Shown here one piece after another: positions 1-6,388 of a DNA stretch of 14,229 nucleotides (positions within the stretch are counted from its first letter, which is position 1; every line of letters starts with the position of its first letter). The DNA lies in assembly GCA_947169005.1 (NCBI GenBank), contig CAMVOG010000030.1, positions 1 through 14,229 of the forward strand, read 5' to 3'. The DNA comes from an uncultured Clostridia bacterium. Its GTDB lineage: Bacteria > Bacillota > Clostridia > Oscillospirales > Oscillospiraceae. The notes beneath the pieces are model-generated. The model had not been told where the DNA came from. It saw only the letters and a list, made by a program, of their open reading frames with translations, and searched no databases. A program made the translations under genes and the position numbers.

Positions 1-220
1 CGCCGGGAAAGGAGTCCAGAAAGCGGAGCTCCTCCGCCGCGTCTTCAAGGCTCATGCCCCAGCTCAGATCCCCGCAGAGGACGCAGACGTCCCCTTCCCG
101 CAGCACGGATAGGCCCTCCCGCAGCTTATCCACGTAGTTTTCCCAGCGCCCGCCGAACACGTCCATGGGCTTATCGACGGAGAGGGACAGATGGGGATCA
201 CCCAATGCGTAGAGAGCCAT
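1..220 (-). CDS. Metallophosphoesterase (COG1768-like), 3' end cut by window edge
   Basis: Only the first 73 residues are visible; the gene runs off the left edge. It begins MALYALGDPHLSLSVDKPMD and shows two metal-binding blocks of calcineurin-like phosphoesterases: G-D-x-H at residues 7-10 (D8, H10) and GD at 50-51 within CGDLSWGM. The GDxHLS...KPMDVFG...GD(L/I)SW pattern is typical of the clostridial predicted phosphohydrolases grouped as COG1768. Members bind two metal ions and hydrolyse phosphoesters; the substrate of this subfamily is not established as far as I know. The downstream GNHD/GHxH blocks should lie outside the window. The ATG at 220 follows the thrC stop by 3 bases, so the gene is probably the last known member of the lepB-to-thrC run. 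I see no strong Shine-Dalgarno sequence. The family call is fairly secure; the function is unknown. Confidence 0.85.
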   Translation of the reverse strand, partial: MALYALGDPHLSLSVDKPMDVFGGRWENYVDKLREGLSVLREGDVCVLCGDLSWGMSLEDAAEELRFLDSFPG

Positions 221-223
221 AGA

Positions 224-1708
224 TCACTTCAAAAAGTCCAGCACGACGGTGCGCAGCGCGTCCTTCTCCGCCACGCGGGTGAAGCGGACGGCCTTGTCCT
301 TCAGCTCCGTCAGCGGACGGGGCGCGGGAACGGCGGTGCGCTCCGCCAGCTTCTCCACGGCCTCCAGGCCGGAGACCTGCCCATTCTCGCCCAGGGCCTC
401 CAGCACCGCCTGGCAGAACTTGTAGGGGCTGGCGGTGGAGACCACGGCGGCGGGCGTCTCGTCGCCCGTGCGGCGGCGATAGTCCTCCAGGACGGAGGCG
501 GCCACGGCGGTGTGGGTGTCGATGAGGTACCGGGACTCCTTGAAGAGCTTTCCGATTGTCTCCTCGGTGCGCCGATCGTCGCAGAAGCCGGCGGCAAAGA
601 CGGCGTCCAGGGCCTCCTTTACGGCGGGGGTAACGGTATAGCGCCCCGTCTCGGCAAGCTGGGCCATCCACTCCGCCACCTGCTTGTCGTTCTCACCGCA
701 GAGGTCATAGAGCAGCCGTTCCAGATTGCTGGAAATCAGGATGTCCATGGAGGGAGAAACGGTGGTGTAAAAATGGCGGTTGCGGTCATAGGTCCCGGTG
801 CTGATGAAGTCCGTCAGTACGTTGTTGGCGTTGGAGGCGCAGATCAGCCGGCCAACGGGAAGGCCCATCTTCCGGGCGTAGTAGCCCGCCAGGATGTTGC
901 CGAAGTTGCCGGTGGGCACGCAGAAATTCACCCGATGGCCGCAGGGCACCATCCCCTGGCTCACCATATCGCAGTAGGCGGAGAAATAATAGACGATCTG
1001 CGGCAGCAGACGGCCCCAGTTGATGGAGTTGGCGGAGGAGAGCAGATAGCCCCGCCCGGACAGCTCCTCCCGCAGAGCGGGATCGGAGAAAATGGCCTTC
1101 ACGCCGCTCTGTGCGTCGTCAAAGTTCCCCTTCACGGCACAGACGTTGACGTTCTGCCCCGCCTGGGTCACCATCTGCAGCTTCTGCATCTGGGAAACCC
1201 CGTCCTCGGGATAAAAAACCAGGATGCGGGTACCCGCCACGTCCTTAAAGCCCTCCAGGGCGGCCTTGCCCGTGTCGCCGGAGGTGGCCACCAGGATGCA
1301 GACCTCCCTCTTCTCCCCCGTCTTTTTCAGCGAGGCGGTGAGCAGGTGGGGCAGCATTTGCAGGGCCATATCCTTAAAAGCGCAGGTAGGCCCGTGCCAG
1401 AGCTCCAGAAAGGCGGTGTTGGCATCGAGCTTCCGCAGGGGCGCGGCCTCGGGGCAGTCGTACTGCTCCCCATAGGCGGCTTTGGCGAAGCCCTCCAGCT
1501 CCTCAGTGGAAAACTCCTCCAAAAAGAGCTTCATGATCCGCACGGCCCGCTCCCGGTAATCGCAGGCGCAGAGAGCGCTCAGCTCCTCGGCGGAAACGGT
1601 GGGAAAGCTCTCCGGCAGGAAAAGCCCCCCGTCCGGGGAGAGACCGGCGGCGATGGCCTGGGCCGCGGTGACGCGGCGCTGCTTGTTTCTTGTGCTTACG
1701 TATTGCAT
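224..1708 (-). CDS. thrC: Threonine synthase
   Basis: A 494-residue PLP enzyme that converts O-phosphohomoserine to threonine and phosphate, the last step of threonine synthesis in the cytoplasm. The N-terminus (MQYVSTRN...GLSPDGGLFLPE) is the family's usual opening. The PLP-binding lysine is K112 in HGPTCAFKDMALQ. The phosphate-binding loop ATSGDTG lies at 141-147, NSINWGR at about 227-233, and a PTGNFGN block follows near 265. The length fits the E. coli/yeast-like longer class rather than the short plant-like class. The start ATG lies inside the end of the dipeptidase gene (13-base overlap), and I see only a weak ribosome binding site, suggesting translational coupling. Neither hom nor thrB is adjacent, so the rest of the pathway must be encoded elsewhere. 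The antisense strand carries a long open frame that is a shadow of this gene. Confidence 0.96.
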   Translation of the reverse strand: MQYVSTRNKQRRVTAAQAIAAGLSPDGGLFLPESFPTVSAEELSALCACDYRERAVRIMKLFLEEFSTEELEGFAKAAYGEQYDCPEAAPLRKLDANTAFLELWHGPTCAFKDMALQMLPHLLTASLKKTGEKREVCILVATSGDTGKAALEGFKDVAGTRILVFYPEDGVSQMQKLQMVTQAGQNVNVCAVKGNFDDAQSGVKAIFSDPALREELSGRGYLLSSANSINWGRLLPQIVYYFSAYCDMVSQGMVPCGHRVNFCVPTGNFGNILAGYYARKMGLPVGRLICASNANNVLTDFISTGTYDRNRHFYTTVSPSMDILISSNLERLLYDLCGENDKQVAEWMAQLAETGRYTVTPAVKEALDAVFAAGFCDDRRTEETIGKLFKESRYLIDTHTAVAASVLEDYRRRTGDETPAAVVSTASPYKFCQAVLEALGENGQVSGLEAVEKLAERTAVPAPRPLTELKDKAVRFTRVAEKDALRTVVLDFLK

Positions 1709-2643
1709 ACTTGCTTCACCACTCTCATCAGGTTACGGTAAAAGATCTTCTCCAACAGCTCCCGGGGGTAGCCGCGCTTCTCCAGCGCCTCCCACACAAG
1801 GGCCCAGCCGCCAATGCCCTTGATCCCTTCGGGCAGGGTATCGCAGCCGTCAAAATCCGAGCCCAGGGCCACGGTGTTCTCGCCGCCCAGGTCCAGAAAA
1901 TGCTCAATATGCCGCACGCAGGTGTCCACTGTAACGCGCTCGCCCTTCTCCCCGGCCAGAAACTCCGTCCAGAGATTGAGGCCAGCCGTGCCGCCGATGT
2001 CCCGCAGCGCCTTGAACATATCGTCCGTCAGATTCCGGGGATGGGGGCAGAGGGCCCGGGAATTGGAATGGGTCGCCACAGGCGGCTTCTCCGCGCAGTC
2101 GATCACGTCCCAGAAGCCGGGGTCCGAAAGATGGGACACGTCCACGATCACGCCCAGCTCCCCGCAGTGGCGCACGAAGGAGCGCCCCGCGTCAGAAAGT
2201 CCCCGGTCCGGCTCGTTGGCGTTGGTGCCGGAAAGCTCGTTGGGGTGGTTCCAAGTGACGTTGATCGCCCGGACGCCGTCGGCGAAAGCCGCCTCCAGGC
2301 CACGCTCACAGTCGATCAGAGCCGCGTCCTCCACGCTGAGGAAGGCGGCCAGCTTGCCCTCGGCAGTGGCCTTCTCCGCGTCGGCGGAGCAGCGGCAGTG
2401 GACCATCCGGTCCTCCGCCAGGGCCAGCTCGGCATAAAAGCGGTCCCGCAGGGCGGTATAAACGTTCTTACCGGGGAGGAACTGAGGCTCCCCGAAAATG
2501 GCGAAGAACTGCGCCGCGGGGGCAAAGGCCTCGTAGCCCTCCAGGGAAACGTGCCTGTCGTTGCGGCGCAGGGAGCCGGCGGGGGCCTTCAAAAACTCAA
2601 GCATCAAAAGAGTATCGCAATGTCCGTCAAATACGGGGATCAT
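1696..2643 (-). CDS. Membrane-dipeptidase-like peptidase, family M19
   Basis: A 315-residue zinc-dependent dipeptidase of the renal-dipeptidase (M19, amidohydrolase-fold) family. Such enzymes cleave dipeptides, some with a D-residue. The expected metal and substrate ligands are present: H8 and D10 in FDGHCDTL, the bridging glutamate E105 in LSVEDA, H171 in DVSH, H192 in THSNSRALCPHPRN, and the acidic GSDFDG motif at 261-266. There is no signal peptide, so it is probably cytoplasmic, acting in peptide salvage or peptidoglycan-peptide turnover; the substrate is an inference. The start ATG is 12 bases after the yraN stop and has a clear GGAGG 7 bases upstream, which decides the start. The 3' end overlaps thrC by 13 bases. 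Confidence 0.94.
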   Translation of the reverse strand: MIPVFDGHCDTLLMLEFLKAPAGSLRRNDRHVSLEGYEAFAPAAQFFAIFGEPQFLPGKNVYTALRDRFYAELALAEDRMVHCRCSADAEKATAEGKLAAFLSVEDAALIDCERGLEAAFADGVRAINVTWNHPNELSGTNANEPDRGLSDAGRSFVRHCGELGVIVDVSHLSDPGFWDVIDCAEKPPVATHSNSRALCPHPRNLTDDMFKALRDIGGTAGLNLWTEFLAGEKGERVTVDTCVRHIEHFLDLGGENTVALGSDFDGCDTLPEGIKGIGGWALVWEALEKRGYPRELLEKIFYRNLMRVVKQVCNT

Positions 2644-2655
2644 GGCTCTGCCTCC

Positions 2656-3015
2656 TTAAAAAGCGTTTTCCATAAGGGAGAAGGATTGCACCTCTCCCCT
2701 CTCGTCCACGGTGAGCTCGGCAATGGCGAAGCTCTGCCGCAGGGCGGAATATGCAGGATTCTGCGCCAGCCACAGGTCAGCGGCAGCCCGCAGCTTCTCC
2801 TGCTTAGAGCGGCTCACCGCGTCCGCCGGGCGGGTGACGCCGCCCGCCTTCCGCAGCTTGACCTCCACGAAGAGGAGCTCTTTACGCTTGACCGCGACCA
2901 GATCCAGCTCGCCGAATTTACAGCGGTAATTCATCGCCAGGACCTTCCAGCGGCGCTTGCGCAGCCACTCCGCCGTATATGCCTCGCCCATGGCGCCGGA
3001 TAATTTCGTATTCAT
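2656..3015 (-). CDS. yraN: UPF0102/YraN family nuclease-like protein
   Basis: A 119-residue protein of the YraN/UPF0102 family, which has a restriction-endonuclease-like fold. Visible hallmarks are the N-terminal GAMGEAYTAEWLRKRRW block, the acidic GELDLVA motif (E36, D38) and the FVEVK motif (E51, K53). Together these resemble the D-(E/Q)xK nuclease active site. Its cellular role is not settled; a link to DNA recombination or repair is often suggested from the fold and from its placement next to rnhB. The ATG at 3015 lies one base after the rnhB stop (TGA-T-ATG), so the two are almost certainly translated from one message. The length is normal for the family. Confidence 0.93.
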   Translation of the reverse strand: MNTKLSGAMGEAYTAEWLRKRRWKVLAMNYRCKFGELDLVAVKRKELLFVEVKLRKAGGVTRPADAVSRSKQEKLRAAADLWLAQNPAYSALRQSFAIAELTVDERGEVQSFSLMENAF

Positions 3016-3016
3016 A

Positions 3017-3604
3017 TCAATGCAGCTTTTTCAAAAAACTCCGCCTGTGAATGGGGCTGGGGCCGTATTCCCGCAACCGCTCATAGTGGAGCTTCGTGCC
3101 GTAGCCCTTGTGCTTTTCAAAGGCGTATTCAGGGTATTTTTCGGCCATTTCCAGCATAAAACGGTCCCTCGTCACCTTCGCTAGCACGCTGGCGGCGGCG
3201 ATGGCCTCATAGACGCCGTCCCCGCCCACGACGGTGCGGTTGGGGAGCCGGATACCCTCCGAGCGGTTGCCGTCGATGAGGGCGAAGGCCGGGGCCGGGG
3301 AAAGGCCCTCGATGGCCCGATTCATGGCAAGATAGGTGGCGTTTAAAATATTAAGCTCGTCAATCTCCTCCGCCGTGGCAAAAGCCACGGACCACCCGAG
3401 AGCCTCGGCTGTCACGCGCGCATATAGCGCCTCCCGTTTCTTCTCCGTCAGCTTTTTGGAGTCGTCCAGCCCCTCGAAATGCTGCCCCGGACGCAGCAGG
3501 ACGGCTGCGGCGTACACAGGCCCCGCCAGAGGGCCGCGCCCGGCCTCGTCCACGCCGCAGACGAGCCCATAGCGGGCGGTCAGCTCCGCCTCGATCTCTC
3601 TCAC
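3017..3604 (-). CDS. rnhB: Ribonuclease HII
   Basis: A 195-residue RNase HII, which removes RNA from RNA-DNA hybrids and excises single ribonucleotides from DNA. The signature GVDEAGRGPLAGPV lies at residues 17-30. Acidic catalytic residues can be read at D19, E20, D111 (ALIDGN) and D147 (VTRDR). The DDSKKLTEKKRE segment (47-58) is also typical. The start codon is GTG at 3604, overlapping the rbgA stop by four bases (GTGA), with GGAGG 7 bases upstream supporting it. The family is usually about 190-260 residues, so this is a short form with little beyond the catalytic core. It sits in the conserved rplS-lepB-rbgA-rnhB-yraN order. Confidence 0.97.
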   Translation of the reverse strand: MREIEAELTARYGLVCGVDEAGRGPLAGPVYAAAVLLRPGQHFEGLDDSKKLTEKKREALYARVTAEALGWSVAFATAEEIDELNILNATYLAMNRAIEGLSPAPAFALIDGNRSEGIRLPNRTVVGGDGVYEAIAAASVLAKVTRDRFMLEMAEKYPEYAFEKHKGYGTKLHYERLREYGPSPIHRRSFLKKLH

Positions 3605-4473
3605 GGCTGCTCCTCCGGCGCTTCCAGGCTGATACGCCCGATCTTCCCGGCCCGCAGCTCATCCAGCAGAATGGCGCTCATGCGCTCGGTGTCCACCTCG
3701 CCGCCGGAAATGAGAAAGCCCCGTTTCCGGGCCGCCAGCTCAAGAAGCACCCAGCCCTGCAGGGTGGGGTCCGCCGTGAGCTTGTAGCGGGCCTCCAGCA
3801 GCGCGGGGTACTTTTCCCGCAGAAAGAGGAGCAGATCGGCGGCCAGAGCCTCCATATCCGCGACCCCATCCTTCACCGCGCCAGTCCAGGCCAGATGCTC
3901 CCCCATCTCCTTGGTGTCGAAGCGGGGCCAAAGTAGGCCGGGAGTGTCCATCAGCTCCATCCCCCTGTCCACGGTGATCCACTGCTTGCCCCGGGTGACG
4001 CCAGGCCGGTCCGAAACCGCGGCGGCCTTGCGGCCCGCGACCTTGTTGATAAAGGTGGACTTGCCCACGTTGGGCACGCCCGCCACCATCAGCTTGACAG
4101 GGCGATTCGCCTGGCCCTTGGCGGCCCAGGCGGCGATCTGCTCCTTCAGCAGGGCGCGGACGGCGGCGGGAAAGGCCTTTACGCCCTGTCCGCTGCGGCT
4201 GTCCGTTTCCAGAACGGCCACGCCCCTGTCTTTATAGTATTTTGCCCAGCGCTTGGTCACGGCCGGATCCGCCAGGTCCACCCGGTTCAGGATCAGCAGC
4301 CGGGGCTTGCCCCCGGTGATCTCCTCCAGCTCGGGATTGCGGCTGGAGGCCGGGATACGCGCGTCCGCGATCTCGCAGACCGCGTCCACCAGGCGCACGG
4401 AATCCGCCATCATGCGCTTGGCCTTGGTCATATGGCCGGGAAACCACTGTACGTTGACGCTTTTTTCCTCCAT
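3601..4473 (-). CDS. rbgA: Ribosome biogenesis GTPase YlqF/RbgA
   Basis: A 290-residue circularly permuted GTPase needed for late assembly of the 50S subunit. The start VQWFPGHMTKA (8-18) is diagnostic of YlqF/RbgA. The motif order is permuted as expected: G4 (ILNRVDLAD, 61-69), G5-like (DSRSGQG, 91-97), G1/P-loop GVPNVGKS (132-139), G2 threonine T160 in PGVTRG, and G3 DTPG (176-179). The C-terminal half is the RNA-binding helical domain. The G4 motif is NRVD rather than the usual NKxD. It starts 8 bases after the lepB stop and overlaps rnhB by four bases. Proximity to rplS fits a shared ribosome theme, since RbgA acts on the large subunit to which L19 belongs. Confidence 0.96.
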   Translation of the reverse strand: MEEKSVNVQWFPGHMTKAKRMMADSVRLVDAVCEIADARIPASSRNPELEEITGGKPRLLILNRVDLADPAVTKRWAKYYKDRGVAVLETDSRSGQGVKAFPAAVRALLKEQIAAWAAKGQANRPVKLMVAGVPNVGKSTFINKVAGRKAAAVSDRPGVTRGKQWITVDRGMELMDTPGLLWPRFDTKEMGEHLAWTGAVKDGVADMEALAADLLLFLREKYPALLEARYKLTADPTLQGWVLLELAARKRGFLISGGEVDTERMSAILLDELRAGKIGRISLEAPEEQP

Positions 4474-4481
4474 CGGCGGCC

Positions 4482-5039
4482 TCAGCTTACGGTGCCCAGG
4501 CGGGAGAAGGGCAGAATAACGGCGTAGGCCCGGCCCAGGATGCAGCGGGTGTCCACACAGCCGATCACGGAATAACGGCTGTCGGTGCTCTCGTTGCGGT
4601 TATCGCCCATGACGAAAACGCAGCCCTCGTCCACCGTAAGGGGGAAGGTCAGATCATAAAAACGGTTGGTGGGAGAATTGACGTATTCCTCCTCCTGCAG
4701 CACTCCGGCCACCCAGACCTTGCCCTCGTCGAAGTCGATATCCACGGTCTGTCCCTCGGTGGCGATCACACGCTTGACGATAGGCACGTCCTTAAAGGCC
4801 CGCTTGGTGAGCACCACCACGTCCCCCTTCTTAGGGGTGTAAAAAAGGTTGGAAATGATGAGCTTATCCTGGTCCTGCAGGGTGGGGACCATGGAATGGC
4901 CCTCCACGCCGATGACCTGGCCCACGAACATAAAAATGAGGATGCAGGCCACCAGCGCCGTCACCAGGCACTGGATCCAGTCATATATTTCCGTTTTGAA
5001 GGTGGATTTCTCCTTCTTTTTGGCGGTGTTATCTTCCAT
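4482..5039 (-). CDS. lepB: Signal peptidase I (type I leader peptidase)
   Basis: A 185-residue membrane-anchored serine protease that removes signal peptides from exported proteins. A single N-terminal membrane segment covers roughly residues 22-44, after a charged cytoplasmic stretch (KKKEKSTFK). The catalytic serine is S49 in GHSMVPTL and the general base is K89 in PIVKRVIA. The conserved GDNR box lies at 145-148, followed by STDSR. This is the short Gram-positive (SipS-like) form with one membrane helix. The start ATG has AAAGGA 7 bases upstream. It lies only 36 bases after a strong terminator behind rplS, and I can read no promoter in that gap, so it depends on read-through or on a promoter inside rplS. 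Confidence 0.96.
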   Translation of the reverse strand: MEDNTAKKKEKSTFKTEIYDWIQCLVTALVACILIFMFVGQVIGVEGHSMVPTLQDQDKLIISNLFYTPKKGDVVVLTKRAFKDVPIVKRVIATEGQTVDIDFDEGKVWVAGVLQEEEYVNSPTNRFYDLTFPLTVDEGCVFVMGDNRNESTDSRYSVIGCVDTRCILGRAYAVILPFSRLGTVS

Positions 5040-5075
5040 GATGCGTTCCTTTCGCCGGCCCTATGTGGCCTTAAC

Positions 5076-5104
5076 AAAAAAAGGGGCAAAACTGCCCCTT
5101 TTTT
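5076..5104 (-). terminator. Intrinsic terminator after rplS
   Basis: A perfect 12-bp stem (5077-5088 with 5093-5104) encloses a 4-base loop. The stem is A6-GGGGCA paired with TGCCCCT6. It is flanked by an A-run on one side and a T-run on the other, so it has the form of a rho-independent terminator on either strand. Its first base overlaps the TGA stop of rplS (5104-5106). It should end the short rplS transcript. Confidence 0.92.
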
Positions 5105-5445
5105 CAAATCTTTTCCTTGATCTTCGCCTTCTTGCCCACTCTGTCACGCAGATAGTAGAGCTTGGCGCGCCGGACCTTACCACGGCGAAGCGTGGTGATG
5201 GACTCAATATTGGGGGAGTGAATGGGGAAAACCTTTTCACAGCCAACGTTGTAGGAAATGCGGCGGACCGTGATGGTCTCATTGATGCCGCCGTGCTTCT
5301 TGGCGATGACAGTGCCGTCAAACGCCTGAATACGCTCGCGGTTGCCTTCCTTGACCTTGATGGACACCCGCACGGTGTCGCCGATCTCCACGCTGGGAGC
5401 CTCGGCCTTGACATACTGCTCGGAAAGAGCCTTAACCAGATCCAT
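5104..5445 (-). CDS. rplS: 50S ribosomal protein L19
   Basis: A 113-residue ribosomal protein that sits at the 30S-50S interface. The sequence MDLVKALSEQYVK, then GDTVRVSIKVKEGNRERIQAFDG, then the basic C-terminus (LRRGKVRRAKLYYLRDRVGKKAKIKEK) is unmistakably L19. An upstream in-frame ATG at 5493 would add 16 unrelated residues. I prefer the ATG at 5445 because it gives the normal family length, starts at the conserved MDLVKAL, and has GGGAGG (5455-5460) 9 bases upstream. It has its own promoter (5580-5608), a long structured leader and a strong terminator, so it looks like a mostly monocistronic, highly expressed unit at the head of the conserved lepB-rbgA-rnhB-yraN cluster. Confidence 0.97.
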   Translation of the reverse strand: MDLVKALSEQYVKAEAPSVEIGDTVRVSIKVKEGNRERIQAFDGTVIAKKHGGINETITVRRISYNVGCEKVFPIHSPNIESITTLRRGKVRRAKLYYLRDRVGKKAKIKEKI

Positions 5446-5573
5446 GTTCTTCTTCCTCCCTTCAGGGCAGACGTTCGTACCGTATAGCGGCATAGGACCG
5501 TCCTACTTCACGTAACCGCGGGCGGGGCCGGGAGGGCCGGGCGGGCGGTACTGCGGGGCATAATGCCACACGC
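5446..5573 (-). ncRNA. Structured 5' leader of rplS (possible L19 leader)
   Basis: With transcription starting about 7 bases past the -10 box, rplS would have a leader of about 128 bases, long for a ribosomal gene and full of complementary blocks. ACCGC in the RNA (genomic 5545-5549) can pair with GCGGT (5515-5519). Alternatively, GTACCG (5546-5551) can pair with CGGTAC (5477-5482) nearer the start codon. The two pairings use the same bases, so they exclude each other. An L19 ribosomal-protein leader is known from Firmicutes, where such elements are thought to give autogenous control. I cannot confirm membership by eye. The extent shown is the inferred transcript start to the base before the ATG. 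Confidence 0.5.
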
Positions 5574-5579
5574 TGAAAG

Positions 5580-5608
5580 AGTTTACCATAACAGGCGGGA
5601 AAATGCAA
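5580..5608 (-). promoter_or_regulatory. Sigma-A-type promoter for rplS
   Basis: Read on the minus strand: -35 TTGCAT (5603-5608), a 17-base spacer, and -10 TAAACT (5580-5585) preceded by TGG, an extended -10 element. The AT-rich stretch just upstream (5611-5632) could act as an UP-like element. Transcription would start near 5573. This is the only convincing promoter between the radical SAM pair and rplS. Confidence 0.75.
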
Positions 5609-5639
5609 GTGTTTTTTGAAAAAAAGTTTTTTAGGATCC

Positions 5640-5723
5640 GTACTCAGTACTCAGTACTTAGGACTCAGTACTTAGGACTCAGTACTGAGTACTCTTTCAT
5701 GAGTTCTGAGTCCTGGGTACTGC
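5640..5723. repeat. Degenerate heptanucleotide tandem repeat, also an inverted repeat
   Basis: Twelve consecutive 7-base steps can be read on the plus strand: GTACTCA twice, then GTACTTA, GGACTCA, GTACTTA, GGACTCA, GTACTGA, GTACTCT, TTCATGA, GTTCTGA, GTCCTGG and GTACTGC. The 14-base pair GTACTTA-GGACTCA occurs twice in a row (5654-5681). The right part reads as the reverse complement of the left (TGAGTAC, TGAGTTC, TGAGTCC, TGGGTAC). Thus 5654-5686 can fold onto 5688-5720 with 25 of 33 positions complementary plus a few G-T pairs. A perfect 14-base palindrome lies at 5677-5690. The repeat begins 2 bases past the stop codon of the TIGR03936-type gene and ends in AT-rich DNA upstream of the rplS promoter. 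It is non-coding. Confidence 0.85.
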
Positions 5724-5725
5724 TT

Positions 5726-6388
5726 CTACCGGAAGACGCGCATCTCCGCGTCGTAAACCTCCAGACGGCGATAGCGGGCAAAGTCCGGGGCCAGAGCCGG
5801 GGCGTTGCGGGTGACGGCGTCCGTCAGATTGGAGGGATTCACCGTAGGCTCCATGGCGGAGACCACGGCCTCCAGCCGCAGGACGGTTTCGGTGACCGCC
5901 TTTAGCTTCACGTCCCCGATATGGGGCGCCAGGTCCAGCTCCCCTACTCCCCGCTTGGTCTTTTTCTCAATGATAAGATTGGGCCGGGCGAAGAGCTCCT
6001 GCAGACCATCCAGCCGGGCGGCGGCGTTACCGTCGTCATAGATCAGCTCCGCGGCGCAGCGCACCCGGCGGAGCTGCCCCACCCTCCCCACCGGCGGCGC
6101 GGCGGAGAGGGCCCGGACGCCCTCCGGCAGCCAAGGATTCAGCCGCTCCGGGATCGTTTCGATCACGTCCCCGTCCTCAAGCTGGATGTCCAGCAGCTCG
6201 CAGAGGCTTTCACAGCCAAGCTGCAGGGGCAGGGCGATGGAGATATAGGGATGGGGGTTAAAGCCCTCGGTGTGCTTGATGCGGATGCCCGCCCGGATAA
6301 AGGAGTGCTGAAAGGTGCGCATGAGGTCCAGGTGGGAGACGTACTTGGCCCTTCCGACCTTTTCAAAGAGGATACGGCATTTAATCAT
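5726..6388 (-). CDS. TIGR03936/DUF2344 radical-SAM-linked protein
   Basis: A 220-residue protein of the DUF2344 (TIGR03936) family, which almost always accompanies a TIGR03960-type B12-binding radical SAM protein, either fused to it or encoded next to it. The opening MIKCRILFEKVGRAKYVSHLDLMRTFQ and the block GIRIKHTEGFNPHPYISIALPLQLGCES (about 34-61) are family hallmarks. There is no recognisable catalytic motif and no membrane segment. The role is not known; it is presumed to work with the radical SAM partner upstream. The ATG at 6388 overlaps the end of that gene by 8 bases and has GGGAGGG 8 bases upstream. The 3' end stops at TAG directly before the heptamer repeat. Confidence 0.92.
   Translation of the reverse strand: MIKCRILFEKVGRAKYVSHLDLMRTFQHSFIRAGIRIKHTEGFNPHPYISIALPLQLGCESLCELLDIQLEDGDVIETIPERLNPWLPEGVRALSAAPPVGRVGQLRRVRCAAELIYDDGNAAARLDGLQELFARPNLIIEKKTKRGVGELDLAPHIGDVKLKAVTETVLRLEAVVSAMEPTVNPSNLTDAVTRNAPALAPDFARYRRLEVYDAEMRVFR

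Noticed and set aside
191..1741. A 516-codon open frame on the plus strand opposite thrC
   Set aside because: It mirrors thrC, which has all family motifs. GC-rich genes often leave a long open frame on the other strand. The product is low in complexity (Gly, Leu, Gln, His rich) and resembles no family I know.
1690..3003. A 437-codon open frame on the plus strand opposite the dipeptidase and yraN
   Set aside because: It crosses two genuine genes on the other strand and has the same Gly/Leu/Gln/His-rich composition as other shadows. No ribosome binding site or family motif was seen.
5446..5493. N-terminal extension of L19 from the ATG at 5493
   Set aside because: The extra 16 residues are not L19-like and lie in the predicted structured leader. 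The internal ATG at 5445 has a strong ribosome binding site and gives the normal length.
5603..5905. Plus-strand open frame whose product contains RTQYSVLRTQYLGLSTEYS repeats
   Set aside because: The peptide repeat is only the translation of the 7-base DNA repeat. The frame then runs into the antisense of the TIGR03936-type gene.
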